The notes under the pieces were generated by a model. That model did no database searches and had not been told where the DNA came from. It saw only the letters and a list, made by a program, of their open reading frames with translations. Below are positions 16,705 to 24,160 of a stretch of DNA of 49,308 bases, piece after piece; position 1 is the stretch's first letter, and each line of letters begins with the position of its first letter. The translations under genes were made by a program, and so were the position numbers. This stretch comes from Desulfovibrio sp. (GTDB lineage Bacteria; Desulfobacterota; Desulfovibrionia; Desulfovibrionales; Desulfovibrionaceae): assembly GCA_017528345.1 (NCBI GenBank), contig JAFXOX010000036.1, positions 1-49,308 of the forward strand, written 5' to 3'.

Positions 16705-17030
16705 GATTTTTTCTCCTTGCCTTTTTTTTGTTTTGATTTTTACTTTCATTATCGTCTTTAATTTTGTGATTATTTTCAGAATAATACGTATTTGAAAAGA
16801 ATGGCAAGAAAAAAATTATAAGTGAAAGAAAATATCAAATTCACCCTTACTTGTGACGAAAAGGCCGAGTATCGTTATATTTTTAGGTCAATAACCCCGT
16901 TTTTTGAACGGTAAAATGCTTTGATGGTTATTTGTCACACTCCCACATGGCTCAACAAGGGTTGTCTGTACGTGGGCAAAAAAAATCCTCCTGAAGCAGG
17001 AGGACAAAAAAGCCTGAAGTGTTGGACGGC
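16705..17030. other. intergenic region upstream of the CDF gene
   Basis: 326 bp, AT-rich near the CDF start, with the zinc-ribbon gene's terminator at its right end. I see no gene and no recognisable metal riboswitch. Confidence 0.5.
16976..17004 (-). terminator. intrinsic terminator of the zinc-ribbon gene
   Basis: TCCTCCTG (16986-16993) pairs with CAGGAGGA (16997-17004). On the minus strand it is followed by a long T run (complement of 16979-16985), 26 bp past the stop codon. Confidence 0.75.
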
Positions 17031-17444
17031 TTATTGATTGAACTGGATAATATGGGCCTGATGAGTGGTTTGCGGCGAGCCCGTCGGGGCCCCCACAGCT
17101 TCACGCAATGAGGGATAGCGTGAATTGCAGTAGGGGCAGAGAAAACCGTGGCCTTCTTTTTCCAGAAGAATGAGATCGCCTTCGGTATTCATGCACTTGG
17201 GGCAGAAGGGGCCATGCACTTTTTTGGCATCAGAAGTCAGCCAGAAAAAGCCTTGTGCGTAAAAAAGATTGTTTTCCGGCTCAAGAATTTTTTCCATGGT
17301 CTCAATGCGCAGATGCTGCCTTTCGGTCTCATCGTGCAGAGCAACGTAGTTGGAAAGGATCTCACGGAGCAGATGCCTGGCCTGTTCGTTATTGCCGGCT
17401 TCGAACAGATCGCTGATCTCTTTTATTTTGTGAAAAATCTGCAT
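17031..17444 (-). CDS. zinc-ribbon protein of unknown function
   Basis: 137 residues from the ATG at 17444; the Shine-Dalgarno AAGAGGAACGG precedes it, so the longer frame to 17510 is not needed. The N-terminal 60 residues are helical and charged (MQIFHKIKEISDLFEAGNNEQARHLL). The C-terminal part holds two CPxC pairs, CPKC near residue 77 and CPYC near residue 100, spaced like a rubredoxin-type zinc ribbon. No catalytic motif is present. Flanked by terminators on one side and a long gap on the other, it is probably transcribed alone. It could bind nucleic acid or a protein partner; I do not assign a role. Confidence 0.6.
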   Translation of the reverse strand: MQIFHKIKEISDLFEAGNNEQARHLLREILSNYVALHDETERQHLRIETMEKILEPENNLFYAQGFFWLTSDAKKVHGPFCPKCMNTEGDLILLEKEGHGFLCPYCNSRYPSLREAVGAPTGSPQTTHQAHIIQFNQ

Positions 17445-17801
17445 AAACCACCGTTCCTCTTGAGGTCTCTTCTGGCTTGTGTTGTGACGCTGCGCGCGTC
17501 TACATGCCATATCGGTCCGGGGTGGCTGATCTTTAGAGGTGTGGGCTGACTTGCCCGAAAAAGCCTTCGGATGCCGTATTTCTCTTGATCGCCCTAAAAA
17601 ATGTAGAATTTATACTCAAATACGCCAGGCGTGTTTAGTGTGTTTATTGTACATTTTTCAAGAAAAAGCCAATATTTTGTCGATGGTTGACGCGATGGTC
17701 TGAACGCAAGAAGCCGGCACGTTACAGAGCCTTTTGGGCGTGTCAGCTTTTTGCCCTGTATGCAGAACAAACCGTATGAGAGTGGAGAGCGTCCTGAGAA
17801 A
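17445..17801. other. intergenic region, no gene seen
   Basis: 357 bp between the zinc-ribbon gene and the stop of the gene after argH. AT-rich at 17,600-17,690. No convincing frame, terminator or repeat was found. Confidence 0.4.
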
Positions 17802-18617
17802 TTAGCTTGCAAGCTGAGAGATGCGCTCGCACCTCTTGATAAAGGAGTTCCTTGTCAGGCAAGGATAGCGCCAGCAGCCTTCGCAACCTGGGGTGATGAG
17901 CAGAGAGTCCTCAACCTCGCCGCTTGCCAGCAGTTGACGGGCGCGGTCTTCAGAGACAAAGAGCCCACAATGGCTTTGCTGAGAGGGTGGGGAAGGACGG
18001 CTTTCTGGGACAACGCCGTGCATAACGCGCAGAAGGTCGGGCGCAAAGAGTTCCGGATCAAGACCGTAAAGCGGTGGGGGGACAGTTTCATTGAGACAGA
18101 GGCAAGGGTTGGCTGCAAGGGCTGGAGTAAGCTTCTGGCCGAGATTGAGGATGCGACCGCAGCCTCCCAATTGGGTCAGGCACGCTTCTGTTTGAGCCGT
18201 GTCCAGGCAGAAGAGATCTTGAACACCAGCAAGCTCCAGGCTGACAAGGGCAGATGCTTGAGGAAGAGGCCCTGAAAAGATGGCAAAGACATCCTGCACG
18301 GCACAGAGCCTTGGCAAAACAGCACAGGCGAGTACCCGGGCTGCCGCCTGATAATCACAGGCAATGAGCAGGCAGGTCCAGTCCACAGGCCGCAAGAGCT
18401 CTTCTCTGGTCAGAGGGCTGTGGCCTGCGCAGGTGAGATGCCGTTCAACGCTTGCTTCCACCTGACCAAAGACGCTCTGGGCATAGGCCATGCCTGCCTT
18501 GAGCCGGGCACGCACATCCTGGGAGCTTTCCTCGTAGGCCTGCTCAGAAAGCATATCGGGCAGACGCAGCTTTTCAAGCCAGGTCAGATCGGCTAGGCCT
18601 TGTTGTCTGTCAGCCAT
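17802..18617 (-). CDS. protein of unknown function overlapping argH
   Basis: 271 residues. I recognise no family with confidence. It is cytoplasmic-looking, rich in Leu/Ala and Cys (13 or more cysteines), with a Rossmann-like central stretch ([22 protein letters not shown], then a second strand-helix unit [16 protein letters not shown]). The C-terminal [12 protein letters not shown] cysteine cluster could bind a metal or cluster. A distant histidinol-dehydrogenase-like core ('ELAGV..LF' after two alternating units) crossed my mind but the catalytic motifs are not there. The start codon lies 25 nt inside argH in another frame, so it is translationally coupled to argH and probably co-regulated with arginine synthesis. 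Confidence 0.6.
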   Translation of the reverse strand: MADRQQGLADLTWLEKLRLPDMLSEQAYEESSQDVRARLKAGMAYAQSVFGQVEASVERHLTCAGHSPLTREELLRPVDWTCLLIACDYQAAARVLACAVLPRLCAVQDVFAIFSGPLPQASALVSLELAGVQDLFCLDTAQTEACLTQLGGCGRILNLGQKLTPALAANPCLCLNETVPPPLYGLDPELFAPDLLRVMHGVVPESRPSPPSQQSHCGLFVSEDRARQLLASGEVEDSLLITPGCEGCWRYPCLTRNSFIKRCERISQLAS

Positions 18618-19984
18618 ACTTTGACCTTTGCCAGCTGCTTTGCCACAGATTTGGGCCCCGTACCGCCTGGCGTTTCGCGGCGGCGTACGGCGCAGGCCGG
18701 ATCGAGTACCTCATAGACGGAGGCATTGATATCTGCCGAGAGGCTTTGCAGCTGCTCGAGGCTGAGCTCTTCAAGTCTCAGGCCACAGCTTTCAGCCAGG
18801 GCTACGGCCTTACCTGTGATATGATGGGCCTCGCGGAAGGGATGACCGAGTCCCACGAGATAGTCAGCCAGTTCCGTGGCGTTGAGAAAACCGCTTTTGC
18901 AGGCTTCGGCCATACGCTCGGGCACAAAGACCAGTTCCCGGATAAAGCCTGCCATCACGGCCAGAGAACTGCAGATGCTGGTATGGCAGTCCAGAAAACC
19001 TTCTTTATCTTCCTGCAGATCGCGGTTATAGGCAAGCGGCAGCCCCTTGAGCACGGTGAGCATGCCCATCAGATGTCCGAAGATGCGTCCGCTTTTGCCT
19101 CGCATGAGCTCACAGACATCGGGGTTTTTTTTCTGCGGCATGATGGAAGAGCCTGTGGCGTAGGTATCTGGCAGACGCAGATAGCCAAAATTGGGATTGG
19201 CAAAGAGAATGCATTCCTCGCAGAGGCGTGACAGGTGCACAATGATTAAGGCGGCGCAACTATGCGCCTCCACCACAAAGTCGCGGTCAGAAACCGCATC
19301 CAGGGAATTGTCGTAGATAGCGGGGAAACCCACGTCGTTTGCCACAGAAAGCGGATCCAGGGGATAGGTTGTGCCGGCAAGGGCCGCAGCCCCCAATGGC
19401 GATGTCTGCACACGCTTTACGCAGTCTGCGATGCGTGAAGCATCGCGGATGAACATCCAGCAATAGGCCAGAAGATGATGGGCCAGACTGACGGGTTGAG
19501 CCGGTTGCAGATGCGTCAGACCGGGCAGCAGTGTTTCCTGATGAGCCTCGGCCTGAGCCGATAGCGCCTCGACAAGTTCAGCCAGGTTGTTTTGCCAGGT
19601 TTTGAGGGCATCGGCTACAAAGAGCCGAAAGGTCAGACCGACCTGATCATTGCGGCTGCGGCCTGTGTGCAGTTTTTTGCCCGTATCACCGATGAGCTCA
19701 GTGAGCCTGGCTTCAATGTTCATATGGACGTCTTCAAGTTCACGCTTCCAGACAAAGCGTCCGTCCTCAATTTCCTGGCGTACCTTGTCCAGACCCTCAA
19801 CCAGTGTTGCCGCCTCCTGTTCGCTGATAATGCCCTGACGGCCAAGCATGCGGGCATGGGCCTGAGAGGCACGGATATCCTGTGCGTAGAGATGTCGGTC
19901 ATAGGTCTGCGAGTCGGTGTAGTCAGCGACCATCTGTGCAGGACCCTGCGAAAAACGTCCGCCCCAGCTTTGATTGGTTCCCAT
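18593..19984 (-). CDS. argH: argininosuccinate lyase
   Basis: 463 residues, full length. Hallmarks are the N-terminal [47 protein letters not shown] and the superfamily signature [11 protein letters not shown] containing the catalytic serine loop. It splits argininosuccinate into arginine and fumarate, the last step of arginine synthesis, as a cytoplasmic homotetramer. ATG 19984 has GGGGAAA upstream. It lies downstream of argG on the same strand with a strong hairpin terminator between them, which would reduce or condition read-through. The following gene overlaps its end. Confidence 0.97.
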   Translation of the reverse strand: MGTNQSWGGRFSQGPAQMVADYTDSQTYDRHLYAQDIRASQAHARMLGRQGIISEQEAATLVEGLDKVRQEIEDGRFVWKRELEDVHMNIEARLTELIGDTGKKLHTGRSRNDQVGLTFRLFVADALKTWQNNLAELVEALSAQAEAHQETLLPGLTHLQPAQPVSLAHHLLAYCWMFIRDASRIADCVKRVQTSPLGAAALAGTTYPLDPLSVANDVGFPAIYDNSLDAVSDRDFVVEAHSCAALIIVHLSRLCEECILFANPNFGYLRLPDTYATGSSIMPQKKNPDVCELMRGKSGRIFGHLMGMLTVLKGLPLAYNRDLQEDKEGFLDCHTSICSSLAVMAGFIRELVFVPERMAEACKSGFLNATELADYLVGLGHPFREAHHITGKAVALAESCGLRLEELSLEQLQSLSADINASVYEVLDPACAVRRRETPGGTGPKSVAKQLAKVKVWLTDNKA

Positions 19985-20027
19985 AATTTCCCCTGGAAAG
20001 CCTTTGCGCTTTTGTGTCCTCGTTCTG

Positions 20028-20065
20028 CAAGAAAAGCCCCGGAATTCTTGTGATATTCCGGGGCT
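20028..20065 (-). terminator. terminator/attenuator hairpin between argG and argH
   Basis: AGCCCCGGAAT (20035-20045) pairs perfectly with ATTCCGGGGCT (20055-20065). On the minus strand it is followed by TTTTCTTG. It sits 5 bp after the argG stop, so argH expression depends on read-through or on a promoter in the 50 bp that follow. Confidence 0.75.
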
Positions 20066-20070
20066 TTGGC

Positions 20071-21288
20071 TTAGTTTTTGGCTGCTTTGGCCCGCTGCTC
20101 CTGAATGGCATGGGCCAATTTGAGACGCAGGCTGTTTAAGCGGATAAAGCCCTGCGCGTCATGATGGTCGTAGTTGCCGCCCTCAAAGGTCGCCAGGTCG
20201 GCTGAGAAGAGGGAGTAGGGGGAAGTGCGGCAAAGCGGCCAGACAGCCCCCTTGTAGAGCTTGGCTGTGACGGTACCTGTGACGGTCTCCTGACTTTTAT
20301 CCATGAAGGCCTGCAGGGTTTCCCGCTCAGGCGCGTACCAGAAACCGTTATAAATGCATTGAGCATAGCGTACCGCCAGCATATCACGGATACCGAGCAC
20401 TTCACGGTCCATGCAGATGCCTTCCAGATCGCGATGCAGAGCATAAAGCAGGGCCCCTGCCGGATCCTCATAGACGCCACGGCATTTCATGCCCACAAAG
20501 CGGTTTTCCACCATGTCAAGACGACCGATGCCATGACGGCCGGCGATATCGGTCAGCGTTTTGATCAGTTCATAGGGGGAGAGACGCTTGCCATTGACAG
20601 CGACAGGATTGCCGGCCTCAAAGTCTACACTGATGCGCTCAGGGGTATTGGGCGCTTCTTCGACCGGCAGGCAGCGCTGATGGCAAGAGGGGTGGGGCTC
20701 ATTGCCGGGATCTTCCAACTCGCTGCCCTCAAAGCTTGTGTGCAGCATATTGGCGTCCATGCTGTAGCGTTTGGCTTCGGAGGGAATATAGATGCCGTGC
20801 TTTTCAGCAAAGGCGGTGAGCGCTGTGCGGCTCATGAGATCCCATTCCCGCCAGGGTGCGACCACCTGAATATCAGGGGCAAGAGCATTGACGGAGAGTT
20901 CAAAACGAACCTGATCATTGCCCTTACCGGTGGCTCCATGGGCTACGGCATCAGCACCTTCTTTGCGCGCGATGTCCACCAGTGCCTTGGCAATGATCGG
21001 CCGGGCAATGGAGGTTCCCAGAAGATAGCGACCCTCATAGATAGCGGCGCCTCTGAGCATGGGGAAGACAAAATCTCTGGCCATTTCCTCTTTGAGATCG
21101 AGCACATAGGCTTTGGAGGCTCCTGTTTTCAGGGCCTTTTCCTCCACGCCCGAGAGATCTTCAGGCTGGCCGAGGTCGGCTGTGACCGTGATGACCTCAC
21201 AGTGATAGGTCTCAATAAGCCATTTGAGAATCACGGAGGTATCAAGACCTCCTGAATAGGCAAGCACAATTTTTTTGATGGTCTTCAT
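20071..21288 (-). CDS. argG: argininosuccinate synthase
   Basis: 405 residues, full length. The ATP-binding P-loop-like motif [15 protein letters not shown] is at residues 9-23, with [13 protein letters not shown] and the substrate loop '[18 protein letters not shown]' in the middle. It condenses citrulline with aspartate using ATP (cleaved to AMP and PPi) to form argininosuccinate, the substrate of the next gene's product. ATG 21288 is preceded by AAAGGATAG. The 5' leader on the minus strand contains a GC-rich inverted repeat (about 21,298-21,345) of unknown effect. Ornithine-to-citrulline genes are not in the window. Confidence 0.97.
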   Translation of the reverse strand: MKTIKKIVLAYSGGLDTSVILKWLIETYHCEVITVTADLGQPEDLSGVEEKALKTGASKAYVLDLKEEMARDFVFPMLRGAAIYEGRYLLGTSIARPIIAKALVDIARKEGADAVAHGATGKGNDQVRFELSVNALAPDIQVVAPWREWDLMSRTALTAFAEKHGIYIPSEAKRYSMDANMLHTSFEGSELEDPGNEPHPSCHQRCLPVEEAPNTPERISVDFEAGNPVAVNGKRLSPYELIKTLTDIAGRHGIGRLDMVENRFVGMKCRGVYEDPAGALLYALHRDLEGICMDREVLGIRDMLAVRYAQCIYNGFWYAPERETLQAFMDKSQETVTGTVTAKLYKGAVWPLCRTSPYSLFSADLATFEGGNYDHHDAQGFIRLNSLRLKLAHAIQEQRAKAAKN

Positions 21289-21469
21289 CTATCCTTTCAG
21301 CGCGCCCCTATGGCAGGGGAAAACGCCGCCTCCTTTGGCGTCTAGAGTGTCAGAAGCAGGAAATGGGTACGTCACAAGCTCCTGCATGAATTTGCGCAGA
21401 AAGAGTAGGGAAAAAGCGCGCTCAGGTCAATGCCCTGCTTGGGAGGTGAGCTTCTTGGCTGTCACTATT

Positions 21470-21545
21470 CACAGCCGTCTTCCATCAAGGCAGTCGTCTC
21501 AACGGCGCCGAGATCTTTTGCTGCACCTTGTGCTCAGGTGGCTGT
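21470..21545 (+). repeat. short dispersed repeat (CTTTTGCTGCACCTTGTGCTC type)
   Basis: The core TTTTGCTGCACCTTGTGCTC and its left flank (CAAGGCAG...TCTCAACG) occur here, at about 36,765-36,830 (plus), at 2,225-2,340 (minus), and more diverged at 21,985-22,050 (plus). In A and C it belongs to the tail beyond the small-RNA promoter. In B it lies on both sides and in a different relative orientation, so the pieces have been shuffled. Origin unknown. Confidence 0.6.
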
Positions 21546-21585
21546 GAGCTGTACCTGATACGCAGGAATAAACGGTATGACCATG

Positions 21586-21614
21586 TTGTTTTCTGCCCAC
21601 GCTGCTGATAAAAA
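21586..21614 (+). promoter_or_regulatory. promoter-like sequence of the tiny-peptide gene, copy B
   Basis: TTGTTT (21586-21591) and TAAAAA (21609-21614) are 17 bp apart, about 40 bp before the peptide start. The same boxes and spacing occur in copy A (1905-1933) and copy C (37152-37124, minus strand). Confidence 0.5.
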
Positions 21615-21653
21615 CGCTGTGGGGCTATCCTCCCTCAAAGGAGGGTACTGCCC

Positions 21654-21737
21654 ATGCAGCAGACTCTCGTATCCATAACTGCTCAAGTAGTAGCCGGTGT
21701 GATTACGGCAATTATTTGTAACCTCTTAGGTCTATAA
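21654..21737 (+). CDS. 27-aa hydrophobic peptide, candidate type I toxin (copy B)
   Basis: A 27-codon frame starting ATG with an ideal Shine-Dalgarno (AAAGGAGGGT, 21637-21646). The peptide has a short polar head (MQQTLVSIT), a single hydrophobic segment (AQVVAGVITAIICNLLGL) and no charged residue. The core resembles the Ldr/Fst toxin superfamily core ('APILAGIITAAIV' in Ldr), though the usual proline is Gln and the basic tail is missing. The segment CCTCCCTC just upstream is complementary to the Shine-Dalgarno and would fold it into a hairpin, a typical control of type I toxin mRNAs. Downstream are two hairpins; the second (21817-21841) with TTTCTTTTT ends this transcript. The opposite strand carries copy B of the small RNA. 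A toxic role is inferred, not shown. Confidence 0.6.
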   Translation: MQQTLVSITAQVVAGVITAIICNLLGL

Positions 21738-21841
21738 AGAAAGCCCAGAGAGAGCCGACACCAATGCTGCTCTTTCTGGGCAAATACCTTAAAAACAGAG
21801 GAAAATAGTCCCATCTGGGCGGTAGTTCGCACCTACCGCCC
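21735..21841 (-). ncRNA. candidate antisense/small RNA, copy B
   Basis: On the minus strand, -35 TTGACG (21874-21869), 17 bp, -10 TAAAAA (21851-21846). The RNA begins near 21841 with hairpin GGGCGGTAG/CTACCGCCC (21841-21833 with 21825-21817), continues through a linker containing TTTTCCTC, and ends with hairpin GCCCAGAAAGAG/CTCTCTCTGGGC (21781-21770 with 21754-21743) plus TTTCTTTAT. Its 3' end meets the stop codon of the 27-codon peptide, giving about 100 nt of complementarity with the 3' untranslated part of the peptide mRNA. Confidence 0.7.
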
Positions 21842-21874
21842 TTTCTTTTTATGTCAGGGTCGCTTGGTCGTCAA

Positions 21875-22400
21875 GATCGTTTTTTCGACATCGTTCTAAG
21901 ATTTTTCCTTTTTCACTGTGGCTGATCATGCCACGATTCTTCAAGTCTCTGGGTTTCTTTTTGTCCCCCACCTTTAAGACAGGCCTTTCAACGGCTCCTA
22001 AGTACCTTGCTGCGCCTTGTACTCAGCTGTGAACTGTAACTCTTGGCTTCCTGTTTTGGCATTTGCGTAATGGCTAGCGGCAAGCACTTTGCCTTTTTCA
22101 GAAGCTTCCGGAGGCATGAGGCCACAAGGTATATGCGATAGAAGCTAAAATACGATAAGTCGATTTTCGACTCATGGGAAATAGGAAAAATAGTGCATTG
22201 GGAGCGGATTTTCGCGGTCGTCATCAGTTTGATCCCATCAACGACAACCAAGGGGGTATTCTGACCATGTACAATCAATGATTTCCCATGATTACGAAAC
22301 ATCCATGTGCTAGCCTGAGTGGGACTAGCTAGCACATCTTTATGTCTCACAAATGAAACACAACTCCATTTGCATCTCATTTTTAGCAAATTTTGAGATA
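21875..22400. other. intergenic region with repeat fragments
   Basis: It holds a diverged piece of the short dispersed repeat (21,985-22,050) and a GGCAAGCACTTTGCC block also seen next to modules A and C. A minus-strand frame (21988-22389, 133 codons) covers most of it but has no recognisable domain and overlaps the repeat, so I do not call it a gene. Confidence 0.4.
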
Positions 22401-22401
22401 C

Positions 22402-22520
22402 AAAAAGCCCCTTTCCGAGGAAGAGGGCTAAAAATTCTTGGTGAAGGCCCGAGAGTAGCTAATTCTCAAGCCTTCACTTTGGTCTGTTTTACGCCAACCT
22501 TCAAACGGACAAAGGTTGGC
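22402..22520 (-). terminator. three consecutive hairpins ending in an intrinsic terminator
   Basis: On the minus strand, after the tiny membrane peptide gene, come GCCAACCTT/AAGGTTGGC (22493-22501 with 22512-22520) and GTGAAGGC/GCCTTCAC with an inner GAGA/TCTC pair (22441-22477). The last is an AGCCC...GGGCT hairpin (22406-22430) followed by TTTTTG. The last is the terminator. The first two have no T run and may be structural 3' untranslated elements or part of a small RNA. Confidence 0.55.
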
Positions 22521-22562
22521 ATCTCGCATTGAAGCCCCTCTGAAGAGGCATTTATGAGCAGT

Positions 22563-22640
22563 TTACGAGGGTTTGCGCGTGATGAACAGCCCAACGCCAA
22601 TAAGAGAAAAGATAAACAGGAAAGCCAAAACTTCAATCAT
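22563..22640 (-). CDS. 25-aa single-span membrane peptide
   Basis: ATG 22640 with a strong Shine-Dalgarno GGAGG 10 nt upstream; stop TAA at 22565-22563. The peptide has an acidic N terminus (MIEV), one membrane span (LAFLFIFSLIGVGLF) and a basic end (ITRKPS), the architecture of small hydrophobic toxins or regulatory membrane peptides. It overlaps the end of the 60-codon gene by 8 nt in another frame, so translation is probably coupled. It is followed by three hairpins. It is not similar to the 27-codon peptide of modules A-C. I do not recognise a named family. Confidence 0.55.
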   Translation of the reverse strand: MIEVLAFLFIFSLIGVGLFITRKPS

Positions 22641-22815
22641 AATCACCTGACCTCCATGCGAGAGCAAGAGCCCCATACGCAGCTATGACAGCAGCCACCA
22701 AGCACCAGCCCCTACCATCATAGAACACAAAACCCATACCAATAGCTGCAATGTTGCCTAGAATTGCTGCAAGGCATTGTGCCGCGTATTTCTTGTGTTT
22801 GCTGAAATCCTTCAT
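22633..22815 (-). CDS. 60-aa protein with two predicted membrane helices
   Basis: A basic N terminus (MKDFSKHKKY) precedes two hydrophobic segments (AAQCLAAILGNIAAIGMGFV and WCLVAAVIAAYGALALAW) and an acidic tail, giving a small hairpin-like integral membrane protein. The Shine-Dalgarno AAGGGA is close to ATG 22815. It overlaps the 25-codon gene downstream and follows the 91-codon frame by 9 nt. Such pairs occur in prophage lysis or host-adaptation loci, but no phage structural gene is nearby, so I leave function open. Confidence 0.55.
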   Translation of the reverse strand: MKDFSKHKKYAAQCLAAILGNIAAIGMGFVFYDGRGWCLVAAVIAAYGALALAWRSGDYD

Positions 22816-22824
22816 TCCCTTACC

Positions 22825-23100
22825 CTACACACATTCCCGTGTGGTTTCAAGGTGAAAAATCCCTGAGATCATTGAGTTTGGTAAGACAATATGAGTGGCC
22901 TCCAAGATTACATCTTCGCGGATTAGCCCTTGCTCTAGAACGAAGAATGCATCTTCAAATGTGGATACGAAGCTGTCCGTGGATTTTTTCGGTAACAGGT
23001 TTTCGTCCGCAGCCAGCTTTACGCGTTGATAAACATTCTTCTTTACATAGATGGGATTTTGGATCAGGGGTAATTTGGCTCGCTTCCTTTTTACTGGCAA
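22825..23100 (-). CDS. hypothetical basic protein, start uncertain
   Basis: 91 codons beginning at a TTG (23100) directly after an in-frame stop. The N-terminal half is basic (VKRKRAKLPL, YVKKNVYQRVKLAADENLLPKKS) and the C-terminal half mixed hydrophobic. The periodic KKNVYQRVKLAADE could be a helix that contacts nucleic acid. There is no clear ribosome-binding site, and an overlapping frame from ATG 23108 runs in another phase, so the gene may be 5' truncated. It would be the first gene of the three-gene cluster with the two small membrane peptides. Confidence 0.4.
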   Translation of the reverse strand: MPVKRKRAKLPLIQNPIYVKKNVYQRVKLAADENLLPKKSTDSFVSTFEDAFFVLEQGLIREDVILEATHIVLPNSMISGIFHLETTRECV

Positions 23101-23291
23101 TGATCATAGGCGCAGAAAGCCCTGTTCATTCGTGTAATTTCTTGATACTTCCGTGCCCCAGACACTGGCTGTACGACCCGAGAAAGATTCTCCGTTGCGT
23201 CTCGTCGAGGATAGTCATCATGACCCCAACGAACAGTTTTTGGCTTTCCTCCATTCTGCCCCTTCTTCACAACAATAGCTGTGAGCTCTCG

Positions 23292-23453
23292 ATGGCAGTA
23301 AGAAAAGTTAGAAAAAAATTAAAAGTTATTTTTGGGCAGATCCTAAACGGCGTACTGGCAACATTTCATCGTCCGCATCCGCAGCCTGTTACCGATAAAG
23401 GTGCAGTAAAATCTGTCAGTCGGTTTCTTGCCAATGCCGGAGTCCTCCCATGA
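23292..23453 (+). pseudogene. hicA: internally deleted hicA (mRNA-interferase toxin remnant)
   Basis: The C-terminal part VLATFHRPHPQPVTDKGAVKSV and RFLANAGVLP is the conserved end of a well-known HicA subtype. The N-terminal RKKLKVIFGQ matches that subtype's start, but the two are joined directly, so roughly 35 residues that normally lie between them are missing. These include the helix-strand carrying the conserved 'GSRV' region. The remaining 53 codons are in frame. The stop overlaps the hicB start (ATGA at 23450-23453), the standard hicA-hicB coupling. HicA normally cleaves mRNA; this form lacks much of its dsRNA-binding-like fold and is probably inactive. A much longer upstream frame (from 22839) is not supported by family similarity. 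Confidence 0.7.
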
Positions 23454-23788
23454 ACATGCTTACTTACAAAGGCTATCAGGGACGTTTTGACTATGATCCC
23501 GAGGCGGATATTTTTCACGGAGAGGTTTTGCACCTCACGGATGTCATTACCTTTCAGGGGCGTTCTATAGATGAACTGAAACAGGCACTGGCGGACTCAG
23601 TTGAAGACTATCTCGAATTCTGCGCCCAAAAAGGCAAGATCCCGGAAAAATCGTATTCAGGAAGATTCAATGTTCGAATCGCGCCTGAAGTGCATCAGCG
23701 TATCGCTTTAGAAGCAGCACGAGATGGTATCAGCATCAATTCATGGGTCGCTAGAGTTCTCTCAGCTGCAACCAAGCAGCGTGTATGA
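23450..23788 (+). CDS. hicB: HicB family antitoxin
   Basis: 112 residues. The N-terminal half is the partial RNase H-like HicB fold (YKGYQGRFDYDPEADIFHGEVLHLTDVITF..), the C-terminal half a ribbon-helix-helix-type domain (SGRFNVRIAPEVHQRIALEAARDGISINSWVARVL). HicB binds HicA and, through its C-terminal domain, its own operator. The coding sequence appears intact even though the toxin before it is deleted, so it may survive as an orphan antitoxin neutralising other HicA proteins, or as a regulator. The second Met codon (23456) is an alternative start. Confidence 0.85.
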   Translation: MNMLTYKGYQGRFDYDPEADIFHGEVLHLTDVITFQGRSIDELKQALADSVEDYLEFCAQKGKIPEKSYSGRFNVRIAPEVHQRIALEAARDGISINSWVARVLSAATKQRV

Positions 23789-24160
23789 AGATGGGAGAAA
23801 CCTGGTAACTATGCAGGTCTGATGTTTTTGAACGTGCAATCATGCAGAAATGCGGTCGCGTATCACCACAAAAATATTCGATTTTCCCTTGACGAAACAA
23901 GAGATGCACGAACATATATTCGCATACACCCCGAACTCTACTTACGCCACAAAACATCTTCCCTTTGCAGAGACTTGCAGAGCCTCATAAGCGCCCTCGC
24001 GTAGCCGTTAGCCTGCGGCATGGCTCAGGTGTGTGGCAAAGGTCAAAGCCCCCGTCTGCATCTCAGATGGGGGCTTTGACAATCCATGAGGAGGTTACTT
24101 TGAGGTTCAGTTTTGAGGCAGTATACGCTTGCGTACGAAAGCTTTCAAAGTAAGAGGGGG
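23789..24160. other. intergenic region after hicB
   Basis: 372 bp without a convincing gene. The only clear element is the terminator at 24042-24080. Confidence 0.4.
24042..24080. terminator. strong bidirectional terminator
   Basis: GTCAAAGCCCCCGTCTG (24042-24058) pairs with CAGATGGGGGCTTTGAC (24064-24080) over 17 bp with one G-U pair. It lies 80 bp beyond the stop of the enolase-superfamily gene, which comes from the right. Confidence 0.8.

Noticed and set aside
20359..21255. 298-codon plus-strand frame opposite argG
   Set aside because: It is a shadow of argG's codon bias; no ribosome site, no domain, and argG is certain.
21988..22389. 133-codon minus-strand frame
   Set aside because: It overlaps repeat fragments, is basic and low in pattern, and has no family similarity I can recognise.
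22839..23453. 204-codon plus-strand frame ending in hicA
   Set aside because: Only its last 53 codons resemble HicA; the rest runs antisense to the small-gene cluster and lacks family similarity.
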